A DNA stretch of 64,000 nucleotides. It comes from Emcibacter sp. SYSU 3D8. GTDB lineage: Bacteria > Pseudomonadota > Alphaproteobacteria > SMXS01. Below, in pieces: positions 37,858 through 46,342 of the stretch. The notes below the pieces were generated by a model. That model did not search any database. It had not been told where the DNA came from and worked only from the letters and a program-made list of their open reading frames with translations. The stretch spans positions 930,001-994,000 of the forward strand of contig NZ_JBBYXK010000001.1 of NCBI RefSeq assembly GCF_039655875.1, in the 5' to 3' direction. The position numbers were made by a program, and so were the translations under genes. Each line of letters begins with the position of its first letter. Position 1 is the stretch's first letter.

Positions 37858-38055
37858 TCAGCGCGCCGCAGTGGCCTCGCGGTACAGGCGAGCCATGTGG
37901 TCCGGGTCGATGCAGGCTTCCTCGGCGCCCGCCACGATCGCGAACAGCCGAGACTTCAGCGCGGCCTCCTCGGCCTCCGACAGATGCGGATGGTGCGTCG
38001 CCATCTGAAAAAGGATCGCGTCGATGATTTCGTGTGGCGGCTTACAGCAAGTCAC
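37858..38055 (-). CDS. Small conserved-looking hypothetical protein
   Basis: A 65-residue soluble protein starting at GTG with GGAG seven bases upstream. It has a paired Cys near the N-terminus (TCCKPP), one further Cys, and a helical middle rich in Ala/Glu. No family is recognised. It is convergent with the hybrid kinase gene (13-base gap). The RBS and codon use support it as real, but it is short. Confidence 0.45.
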   Translation of the reverse strand: MTCCKPPHEIIDAILFQMATHHPHLSEAEEAALKSRLFAIVAGAEEACIDPDHMARLYREATAAR

Positions 38056-38189
38056 TTTTCAGCTCCGGAATCGGGCGGGAGCACACACGTCTCTCGGTCG
38101 GCGGTCGCCATACAGGTTCGCCGATTGAGATCATTTTGCACGGTAGTGATGAACCGCGCCTTAACATGGATTTAGGCTGTGACGACACG

Positions 38190-38224
38190 AAAAAGCCGCC
38201 CGCGCCCCAGGGCGCGGGCGGCTT
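38190..38224 (-). terminator. Rho-independent terminator of the tetR-region catabolic operon
   Basis: AAGCCGCCCGCGCCC, loop CA, GGGCGCGGGCGGCTT: a perfect 15-pair stem at 38193-38224, followed on the minus strand by TTTT. It lies 14 bases beyond the nitronate monooxygenase gene and closes the operon 42435-38239. Confidence 0.92.
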
Positions 38225-38238
38225 CGAAGTCCGAACAA

Positions 38239-39216
38239 TCAGTTGGCGATGCGCCTCAGACGCTGGTTGATGAGCTCTTCGGCGTCGTGGATGATCCGCT
38301 CGACAAGTTCCTTCACCGTGGGGATGTCCTTGATGATGCCCATGACGGTGCCGGCGCTCCACACACCCGATTCCATCTCGCCGGTCTCCAGCAGCGAACG
38401 GCCCTTCACGCCGACCACCAGTTCCTTGATATCCTCGAACGTGGCATCGGCCTTGGTGGTCTCGATCTCGTGGACCCGCTTGGCGATATCGTTCTTGTAG
38501 ATGCGCGCCGTGTTGCGGAACTTGCGGTAGACAAGCTGGGTGTCGCGCTCGTTGCTGTCGACCAGCTTGCGCTTCACGTTCTCGTGCACCGGCGCTTCCT
38601 TCGTGGCCATGAAGCGGGTGCCCATGTTGATGCCTTCGGCGCCCAGGGCAAGCGCGGCGACGAGGCCGCGGCCGTCGCCGAAACCGCCCGAGGCGATCAT
38701 CGGGATGGTCAGCTGGTCGGCGGCTGCCGGCAACAGCACCAGATTCGGCACGTCGTCCTCGCCCGGATGGCCCGCGCACTCGAAGCCGTCCATGGATACC
38801 GCGTCACAGCCCACCTGCTGGGCCTTCACGCCGTGGCGCACCGAGGTGCATTTGTGGATCACCTTCACGCCGGCTTCCTTGAACCACGGCATGTAGGGCT
38901 CCGGGTTGCGGCCGGCCGTCTCGACGATCTTCACGCCGCCATCGATGATGGCACGGGCATATTCGTCATAGGGCGTCGGCTTCACGGTCGGCAGGATCGT
39001 CAGGTTCACGCCGAACGGCTGGTCGGTCATCTCGCGGCAGCGCTTGATTTCCTTGGCCAGGTCCTCGGGTGTCGGCTGGGTCAGGGCAGTGATGAAACCG
39101 AGTGCGCCGGCATTGGCCACGGCCGACACCAGTTCGGCGCGGCCAACCCACTGCATGCCGCCCTGCACGATGGGATGCTTGATGCCGAACTCTTCGGTGA
39201 AACGAGTCTTGATCAT
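38239..39216 (-). CDS. Nitronate monooxygenase / 2-nitropropane dioxygenase family
   Basis: A 325-residue FMN-dependent TIM-barrel protein. The N-terminal PIVQGGMQWVGRAELVSAVANAGALGFI, the AGHPGEDDVPN loop (His possibly catalytic) and SGGFGDGRGLVAALALGAEGINMGTRF phosphate-binding segment are diagnostic. Such proteins oxidise alkyl nitronates, but many members in beta-oxidation clusters have an unknown role in steroid or acyl-CoA metabolism. It is the last gene of the four-gene operon, eight bases after the acyl-CoA dehydrogenase, and ends at a strong terminator. Confidence 0.88.
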   Translation of the reverse strand: MIKTRFTEEFGIKHPIVQGGMQWVGRAELVSAVANAGALGFITALTQPTPEDLAKEIKRCREMTDQPFGVNLTILPTVKPTPYDEYARAIIDGGVKIVETAGRNPEPYMPWFKEAGVKVIHKCTSVRHGVKAQQVGCDAVSMDGFECAGHPGEDDVPNLVLLPAAADQLTIPMIASGGFGDGRGLVAALALGAEGINMGTRFMATKEAPVHENVKRKLVDSNERDTQLVYRKFRNTARIYKNDIAKRVHEIETTKADATFEDIKELVVGVKGRSLLETGEMESGVWSAGTVMGIIKDIPTVKELVERIIHDAEELINQRLRRIAN

Positions 39217-39224
39217 GGTCTCTC

Positions 39225-40442
39225 TCAGTTCGCCCCGGTGGGGATATTGTTGAACGGCAGGTCCTTGTCGACCCGGATGTCGCCCGGCAGGCCCAGTACG
39301 CGTTCGGCGATGATGTTGCGCAGGATCTCGTCCGTGCCGCCCTCGATCCGGTGGGCCACGGCGCGGAAGAAGATCTCGTGGAACTGTCCGCCGTTCACCG
39401 CCAGGTCCTTCTGGCTGATGACGCCATAGGTATCCTGAATGTCCAGCATGGTCGAGGCCATGTTCTGGCGGTTTATGCCCAGCACCAGCTTGCTGATGGA
39501 GGCTTCCGGACCGGGCGCCTGCCCCCGCGACAGCGCCGACATCATGCGGTTCTGCGTGTTGCGCAATCCGGCGGCGCGAATGTACCAGTCGGCCAGCTTC
39601 TCGCGCACCGACTGGTCCTCGATGGCGGGGCCGTCCTCACCCTCGATGACCTTGGTCAGCTCGAACATTTCCTCGAAATTGGTCGGGAAACCGCCGCCCA
39701 CCGCAAGACGCTCGTTCATCAGCGTGGTCAGCGACACCTTCCATCCGTCACCGACGGCGCCGAGGCGCTGGCTGTCGGGAATGCGGACGTCGGCGAAATA
39801 GACCTCGTTGAAGTCGGACCGGCCCGAGACCTGCTTGATCGGCTTGACGGTCACGCCGGGCGAGCGCATGTCCAGATAGAACATGGTCAGGCCCTTGTGC
39901 TTGGGCACGGTGGGATCGGTACGGGTGATGACGATGCCGAAATCGGCGTAATGGGCGCCCGAGGTCCAGATCTTCTGGCCGTTGATCACCCATTCGTCAC
40001 CCTGCTTTTCGGCGCGCGTGCGCAGGCCGGCCAGGTCGGAACCGCTGCCCGGTTCTGAGAACAGCTGGCACCAGATCTCCTCGCCGCTGGCAATCTTGGG
40101 CACATGGCGCTGCTTGGCGGCTTCGGAGCCGTGCGCCATGATCGTCGGGGCGCACATGCCCTGGCCGATGATGAACACGCCGCCGAGCTGGCCCAGTTCA
40201 CCCTCTTCCTGCGACCAGATCACCCGCTCGATGGGCGTCGCGCCGCGGCCGCCATATTCCTGCGGCCAATGGATGCAGGCCCAGCCCGCGTCGTACTTCT
40301 TTTTCTGCCACGCCTTGGACATGGCGATGCCGTCGACGTCGCGGCCGGTCTTGTTCTGCCAGTCGGTCGGACGGTTCGCGGCGATCCAGGCCCTTGCCTG
40401 CGCCCGGAAGTCGGCTTCCTGCGGGGTATCGTTGAAATCCAT
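39225..40442 (-). CDS. Acyl-CoA dehydrogenase (alpha-type partner)
   Basis: A 405-residue acyl-CoA dehydrogenase. FAD motifs CQLFSEPGSGSDLAGL (about 126) and WVINGQKIWTSGAHYADFG are present, and the C-terminal catalytic-site segment IEGGTDEILRNIIAERVLGLPG keeps the Glu-Gly pair. The following gene is a second, smaller acyl-CoA dehydrogenase that lacks this segment. Adjacent unequal pairs like this often form heterotetramers in steroid and isoprenoid side-chain degradation. Transcribed as the third gene of the operon, 15 bases after the smaller copy and eight before the nitronate monooxygenase. Confidence 0.9.
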   Translation of the reverse strand: MDFNDTPQEADFRAQARAWIAANRPTDWQNKTGRDVDGIAMSKAWQKKKYDAGWACIHWPQEYGGRGATPIERVIWSQEEGELGQLGGVFIIGQGMCAPTIMAHGSEAAKQRHVPKIASGEEIWCQLFSEPGSGSDLAGLRTRAEKQGDEWVINGQKIWTSGAHYADFGIVITRTDPTVPKHKGLTMFYLDMRSPGVTVKPIKQVSGRSDFNEVYFADVRIPDSQRLGAVGDGWKVSLTTLMNERLAVGGGFPTNFEEMFELTKVIEGEDGPAIEDQSVREKLADWYIRAAGLRNTQNRMMSALSRGQAPGPEASISKLVLGINRQNMASTMLDIQDTYGVISQKDLAVNGGQFHEIFFRAVAHRIEGGTDEILRNIIAERVLGLPGDIRVDKDLPFNNIPTGAN

Positions 40443-40457
40443 GAAACTGTCTTTCCG

Positions 40458-41585
40458 TTAGGCCGCGTTGCGCTCTTCGAGACGGCTGATCAGCCGGTCC
40501 TTCCAGCGCGGCAGGCTGCCCAGCACCAGGCTGAGAACCTTCGAGCGGCGGTAATGCAGGTGGCAGTCGAACTCCCAGGTGAAGCCCATGCCGCCATGCA
40601 CCTGGATGTTCTCCTTGGAGCACTCGTGATAGGCCTCGGTGGCGCTGACCCTGGCGGTCGCCGCGGCGATGGCCAGCTCGGGCGCGTCGGTCGACAGCGC
40701 CCAGGCGCCGTAATAGGAATTCGAGCGTGCCAGCTCGGTCGCCACATACATGTCGGCCAGCTTGTGCTTGATGGCCTGGAACGAGGCGATCGGCCGGCCG
40801 AAGGCATAGCGGCCCATGGCGTAGTCGCGGGCCATCTCCAGCGCGGCCTGCGAACCGCCGACCTGCTCGAACGCATAGAGCACGGCGGCACGGTCGAATA
40901 CCTTGTCGAGAATCGCCCAGCCCTGCCCGGCCGCGCCCAGCGGCTCGGCGCCAGCGCCGTCGAAGCTGACCTTGGCGTGGCTGCGGGTCGGATCGACCGT
41001 ATCGACCGCCTCGGCCGTCACGCCGCCGGCCTTCATGTCGACGATGAACAGCGAGATCGAGCCTTCGTCGTTGCCCGCGCCGGTCCTGGCCGCGACCACC
41101 GCGTAGTCGGCCACGTCGCCGTCGGTGACCGGCAGCTTCACGCCGGTCAGCCTGCCGCCGGCGACCGAGGTCTTGATGGTCTTGGGCGTCACCGCGCCGG
41201 CGCCTTCGGACAGCGCCAGGGCGCCGATGATCGCGCCTTCCGACACCTTCGGCAGGTATTTCTGCTTCTGCTCTTCCGTACCGGCGATCAGCACCGCCTC
41301 GGCGAACAAATAGACGGTCGAGCTGAACGGGATCGGCGCCACCGCGCGGCCCAGTTCCTCGGCGATCACGCACAGTTCCAGATAGCCCAGGCCAAGCCCG
41401 CCATATTCCTCGGGGATCGAGGCGCCCAGCCAGCCCATCTCGGCCACGCCCTTCCACAGTTCGGGATGGTAGGGCTCGTTGCCGTCAAGGATGCGGCGCA
41501 CCTCCTTGGCGGAGCACTTGCTGGCGAGAAAGCCGCGGGCCTGTTCCTTCAGCAGCTTCTGGTCGTCGGAAAATTCAAAGTTCAT
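40458..41585 (-). CDS. Acyl-CoA dehydrogenase (beta-type partner)
   Basis: A 375-residue acyl-CoA dehydrogenase-fold protein. The early domain DQKLLKEQARGFLASKCS and mid-domain IEEYGGLGLGYLELC pattern are present, but the usual C-terminal EG[GT] segment with its Glu is missing. The end reads GFTWEFDCHLHYRRSKVLSLVLGS instead. It is therefore probably a non-catalytic or differently catalytic partner of the 405-residue protein next door. Second gene in the operon, four bases after the enoyl-CoA hydratase. FAD contacts of the N-terminal half seem incomplete, consistent with a shared active site. Confidence 0.87.
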   Translation of the reverse strand: MNFEFSDDQKLLKEQARGFLASKCSAKEVRRILDGNEPYHPELWKGVAEMGWLGASIPEEYGGLGLGYLELCVIAEELGRAVAPIPFSSTVYLFAEAVLIAGTEEQKQKYLPKVSEGAIIGALALSEGAGAVTPKTIKTSVAGGRLTGVKLPVTDGDVADYAVVAARTGAGNDEGSISLFIVDMKAGGVTAEAVDTVDPTRSHAKVSFDGAGAEPLGAAGQGWAILDKVFDRAAVLYAFEQVGGSQAALEMARDYAMGRYAFGRPIASFQAIKHKLADMYVATELARSNSYYGAWALSTDAPELAIAAATARVSATEAYHECSKENIQVHGGMGFTWEFDCHLHYRRSKVLSLVLGSLPRWKDRLISRLEERNAA

Positions 41586-41589
41586 GGGT

Positions 41590-42435
41590 CTACTCCCCTG
41601 CTTTCTTCTGTCCCTGGGTACGGTAGTCGCCGAACACCTCGTCGCGCTTTGTCAGCGCCTGGGTTACCCCCTTGCGGAGTTCGGCCCGGTAGGTCTGCGA
41701 TGTCTCGGTAAAGAAGGCCAGCGCCTGCACTTCGGTGCCGGCGCGGATGGCCGCGCGCATCCCCATGATCTCCATGGCGTGATGGATGCTGCGCTTGTTC
41801 ATCTGCTGGATGTCGGACGGCACCTTGGCGACGCGCTCGGCGTGCTCCAGCACCTTCGCTTCCAGTTCGTCCGCCGGATAGGCCCGGTTGGCGAATCCCT
41901 TGTCGACCGCGTCCAGCCCGCTCATGGCGTCGCCGGTCAGCATCAGTTCCATGGCGTGGCGCATGCCCAGCATCCAGGGATGGAACTGCATGTCGGGCGG
42001 GCTCATGGTGCGCACCGGCGGATAGCCGATCTGCGCGTCCTCGGCCACGTACACGAGGTCGCACGCCGTCGCCAGCTCGGTGCCGCCGGCGAGGCAATAG
42101 CCATGCACCTGGGCGATCACCGGCTTGGCCAGGTCCCAGATGGTGAACCAGCCCTGCACCACATGGCGCGGCCAGTTGCCGATGCCGCCCGGCGTGTAAT
42201 AGGGCTGTTCCTGGTCGTTGGCGCCCGCCAGATCGTAGCCGGCGCAGAATGCCTTGCCCGCGCCGCGCAGGATGGTGACCCGGATGCTCTCGTCCTTGTC
42301 GTTCGCCTCCAGCGCCCTGAACACCTCGCCGCGCAGGCCGTTGTTCATGGCATTGCGCTTTTCAGGCCGGTTCAGGGTGATGCGGCGCACGAAGGGCGCG
42401 GGATCATCCACCAGGATGAATTCGTAGTCGGACAC
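41590..42435 (-). CDS. Enoyl-CoA hydratase/isomerase family protein
   Basis: A 281-residue crotonase-fold protein: LNRPEKRNAMNNGLRGEVFRALE at the N-terminus, oxyanion-hole segment GAGKAFCAGYDLAG and the VHGYCLAGGTELATACDL core. The catalytic Glu pair of classic hydratases is not obvious: the second half has YPPVRTMSPPD. Thus isomerase or another crotonase activity is possible. It is the first gene of the operon, four bases before the small acyl-CoA dehydrogenase. It follows an upstream palindrome at 42553-42570 that fits a TetR-family operator. Confidence 0.87.
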   Translation of the reverse strand: MSDYEFILVDDPAPFVRRITLNRPEKRNAMNNGLRGEVFRALEANDKDESIRVTILRGAGKAFCAGYDLAGANDQEQPYYTPGGIGNWPRHVVQGWFTIWDLAKPVIAQVHGYCLAGGTELATACDLVYVAEDAQIGYPPVRTMSPPDMQFHPWMLGMRHAMELMLTGDAMSGLDAVDKGFANRAYPADELEAKVLEHAERVAKVPSDIQQMNKRSIHHAMEIMGMRAAIRAGTEVQALAFFTETSQTYRAELRKGVTQALTKRDEVFGDYRTQGQKKAGE

Positions 42436-42552
42436 GGATCAGGCTCCCCAGCGGGCGGGTATCTTCCCCAAGAAGACGGTGGGAGCACTTTAAAGAGTTT
42501 GAAAGGGGCCGCAAGCCCGCCCCGGCGGAAAAATAACCGGTGGGTAACATAA

Positions 42553-42570
42553 ATTCGAACATGTTTGAAT
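42553..42570. promoter_or_regulatory. Palindrome upstream of the enoyl-CoA hydratase operon
   Basis: ATTCGAACATGTTTGAAT is an 18-bp palindrome with one mismatched pair, about 120 bases before the operon's first ATG. Its half-site shares the T..TTGAA pattern with the palindrome at 43464-43479, suggesting the same regulator. Confidence 0.55.
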
Positions 42571-42597
42571 GTGTGGACGAGCCACCACCCACGATCA

Positions 42598-42621
42598 TCA
42601 TTCCCGCGGGCCCGGGAATGA
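42598..42621. repeat. REP-like hairpin TCATTCCCG/CGGGAATGA
   Basis: Two perfect nine-base arms (TCATTCCCG and CGGGAATGA) flank a six-base loop. The same TTCCCG/CGGGAA palindrome is a common dispersed intergenic repeat in alphaproteobacteria. It lies between the tetR 3' end and the enoyl-CoA hydratase promoter. Confidence 0.6.
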
Positions 42622-42680
42622 CGGCAAAGGGGTGCTAAATTATAATAGCGAGACTTGAACGATTGTATAACGCAGCGGGC

Positions 42681-43361
42681 CTATGCCCGCCCTGCCAGCG
42701 CATAAAACCCCGCAGCGAAATACGGCACCATGCGATCGAGAATGGCATCGAAGTCCGAGGCGTCCACCAGGTCGCCCGACTGGCGGTTGATGGCGCCGGT
42801 TTCGGCAAGCGCGTAGACGATGGCGCCCTGCAGGAAGAACACCGAATAGTGGATGTTGCGCGGCGAGGCGGCCGGCAGCGCCTGCTTGAACGCATCCGTA
42901 TAGGCCTCGACCACCGGGTCGTAGCGCTCGTTCATGGGCGCGAGAAAACCGTGGCTCTGCCTGGTATTGGCGGTGTGCGACAGCAGCTGCAGGTAATGCT
43001 TCCAGCCCGGTCCGCCGCGCATGGTGCGCTCGAACATGGGCTCGCAGAACGCCCGCACCAGCGCCTCGACCGACGGCGGCCGGCCGCCCGCCGCCGCGAC
43101 CGCGCGCTCGAGCGACGCCGTCTGCCGGCTGCTGTTCTCCTCGGCGCGGCGGCCGATGACATGGCGGAACAGCTCTTCCTTCGGCCCGAAATGGTAGTTG
43201 GCCAGCGCCAGTTCAACGCCCGCATGCCGGGTGATGTCGCGAATCGACACGCCGTAATAGCCGCGCTCGGCGAACAATTCCTCGGCGGCGTCGAGGATCT
43301 TGTCCTTGGTCGTCACCTTGGGCTCGTCCGCCGGGCGGCGCTCGATGTCGGCTATCTCCAT
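42681..43361 (-). CDS. TetR-family transcriptional regulator
   Basis: A 226-residue TetR repressor. The N-terminal HTH is DKILDAAEELFAERGYYGVSIRDITRHAGVELALANYHF (helices 1-3, described in part), and the C-terminal ligand domain is hydrophobic and helical (YLQLLSHTANTR; FFLQGAIVYALAE). Ligand unknown, probably an acyl-CoA or the oxygenase substrate. The ATG at 43361 gives the conventional start; the frame extends upstream but overlaps the operator region. It is divergent from the third Rieske oxygenase and lies upstream of the catabolic operon on its own strand, so it is the likely regulator of both. Confidence 0.9.
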   Translation of the reverse strand: MEIADIERRPADEPKVTTKDKILDAAEELFAERGYYGVSIRDITRHAGVELALANYHFGPKEELFRHVIGRRAEENSSRQTASLERAVAAAGGRPPSVEALVRAFCEPMFERTMRGGPGWKHYLQLLSHTANTRQSHGFLAPMNERYDPVVEAYTDAFKQALPAASPRNIHYSVFFLQGAIVYALAETGAINRQSGDLVDASDFDAILDRMVPYFAAGFYALAGRA

Positions 43362-43436
43362 GGCCCGAAATCCCTTTCCCCCAACGCAGCCGGGCCTTGG
43401 CGAACGGACCAGTGCGACCGATATTGACTCTCTTGA

Positions 43437-43479
43437 CAACAACCATCGGCTTCGGCACGGTTGTTGAACGATCGTTGAA
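43437..43479. promoter_or_regulatory. Operator/promoter region between tetR and the third Rieske gene
   Basis: Two dyads lie here. CAACAACC (43437-43444) and GGTTGTTG (43459-43466) form a perfect eight-base inverted repeat with a 14-base spacer. Next to it TTGAACGATCGTTGAA (43464-43479) is a near-perfect palindrome whose core AACGATCGTT is exact. TTGACA at 43433 may be a -35. Placement suits a TetR dimer pair controlling both directions. Confidence 0.6.
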
Positions 43480-43528
43480 ATTTTGCACGATCAAAACGGG
43501 TGATGCAAGACCAGATCGGGGACAGATC

Positions 43529-44863
43529 ATGAGCACGGTAAGCAACAGGCTGGATGTCGAACGTCCGGCGAAGATTCCGGAACCCACCTTGCGCGGCGAC
43601 ATCATCGACGCCGAGCGCTACATCTCGAGCGAGTATTATGAACGGGAATGGCGCCGTGTCTGGATGCGCACCTGGCAGATCGGCGGTTTGTCCTATCACA
43701 TGCCCGAGCCGGGCGACTATCTGAACACCACGCTGGGCCGCGAATCCATCCTGATGGTCCGCCAGGAGAACGGCAGCGTCCGCGCCTTCTTCAACGTTTG
43801 CCAGCACCGCGGCGCGCGCCTGACCTTTGCCGACGAAGGCTGTGCGACGAACGGCTTCACCTGCCCCTATCATGGCTGGACCTGGGGCGCCGACGGCCTG
43901 CTCAGGGACATGCCCGACGCCGAGGATTTCCCGGGCGGCAGCCAGATCGGCAAGCTGGGCCTCGTGGACATGCCCTGCGAGGAATTCGCCGGCTTCGTCT
44001 GGTTCAACATGGACCCCAACGCCATCCCGCTGCGCGAGGCGCTGGGCAGTTCGGGCGACGAGATCGAGGGCTACCGCATGGAGAACATGGTGCGGGTGCT
44101 GGCCCTGACCGCCGACGCCAACTGCAACTGGAAGGTGATCACCGACAATTTCAACGAGGGCTATCACGTCCAGGTGCTGCACCCGGAGCTGGCGCCCTAT
44201 ATCGAGACCGTGTTCTCGGAATGCCAGTTCGACCTGCGCGAGAACGGCACCAACAGCGGCTGGTTCCCGTCGCACCGGCCCACCGCCTCCTATACGGGCG
44301 ACGAGCCGCCCGCCGACGTGGCGGCGATGATGGAAAAGTGGGAGCTGAACCCGGCCGATTACCACGGCAATGCGCGGATGAAGCAGATCCGCCTCGATAT
44401 CCAGAAGCAGAAGCGCAAGATCGGCCCGTCGAAGGGCTACCACCACTACGCGCATCTGAAGGACTACCAGCTGACCGACTACGTCATCTACAACATCTTT
44501 CCCAACAACGTGATCACGGTTGGTCCGGATGGCGTGCAGCTGCTGCGCCCGCGCCCGCACGCCACCGATCCACAGAAATGCGAGTTCGATCACTGGTACT
44601 TCGTGCCGAAGATCGACGGTGTCGACACGGTTCCCTCGCCCGCCGGCGGCCCGGACCTTCCGTTCGAGGACGCGCCCGTCGACCATTTCAGATACGGCGA
44701 GAAGACGCTGGGCCGCACCAACGACCAGGACCTGTCGATCTCGGAGAACCAGCAGCTGGGCTTCAACTCGGCCGGCTACCGGGGCGCGCACCTGACCAAC
44801 CAGGAGCGCCGCGTGCAGCACTTCCACGACACGCTGAACGACTATATCGAGGGGCGGAAATAA
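43529..44863 (+). CDS. Rieske non-heme iron oxygenase, alpha subunit (third)
   Basis: A 444-residue oxygenase large subunit. Rieske ligands: Cys91-x-His93 and Cys112-x2-His115. Mononuclear iron ligands: His213 and His218 in DNFNEGYHVQVLH. As with the others, no beta subunit, ferredoxin or reductase is encoded next to it. It is divergent from tetR and shares the palindromic operator region, so it is probably induced by the same compound as the beta-oxidation-type operon on the other side of tetR. It would start attack on the substrate whose side chain or ring product enters that operon; this is inference. Confidence 0.88.
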   Translation: MSTVSNRLDVERPAKIPEPTLRGDIIDAERYISSEYYEREWRRVWMRTWQIGGLSYHMPEPGDYLNTTLGRESILMVRQENGSVRAFFNVCQHRGARLTFADEGCATNGFTCPYHGWTWGADGLLRDMPDAEDFPGGSQIGKLGLVDMPCEEFAGFVWFNMDPNAIPLREALGSSGDEIEGYRMENMVRVLALTADANCNWKVITDNFNEGYHVQVLHPELAPYIETVFSECQFDLRENGTNSGWFPSHRPTASYTGDEPPADVAAMMEKWELNPADYHGNARMKQIRLDIQKQKRKIGPSKGYHHYAHLKDYQLTDYVIYNIFPNNVITVGPDGVQLLRPRPHATDPQKCEFDHWYFVPKIDGVDTVPSPAGGPDLPFEDAPVDHFRYGEKTLGRTNDQDLSISENQQLGFNSAGYRGAHLTNQERRVQHFHDTLNDYIEGRK

Positions 44864-44897
44864 GGCTTCCGCGTCCCACCTCGCCCTTGAGAACCGC

Positions 44898-44933
44898 ACG
44901 GCGCGATCCGGCTTGACGGCCAGATCGCGCCGT
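44898..44933. terminator. Hairpin between the Rieske gene and purB
   Basis: ACGGCGCGATC and GATCGCGCCGT pair perfectly (11 pairs) around a 14-base loop, starting 34 bases after the Rieske stop. No T-run follows. It can separate the accessory transcript from purB or form part of the purB leader. Alternative pairing GCACGGC/GCCGTGC exists. Confidence 0.5.
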
Positions 44934-45031
44934 TGCCGTGCAGCTGGTTTCGCGGCCCTCTGTCGGGCCGTCCTTGTCGCGGGGCGCACGGTCTGCTAAC
45001 CAACCGCGAACTTCCCGAAGAAGAGCACAGC

Positions 45032-46339
<1,308 letters not shown>

Positions 46340-46342
46340 CGC

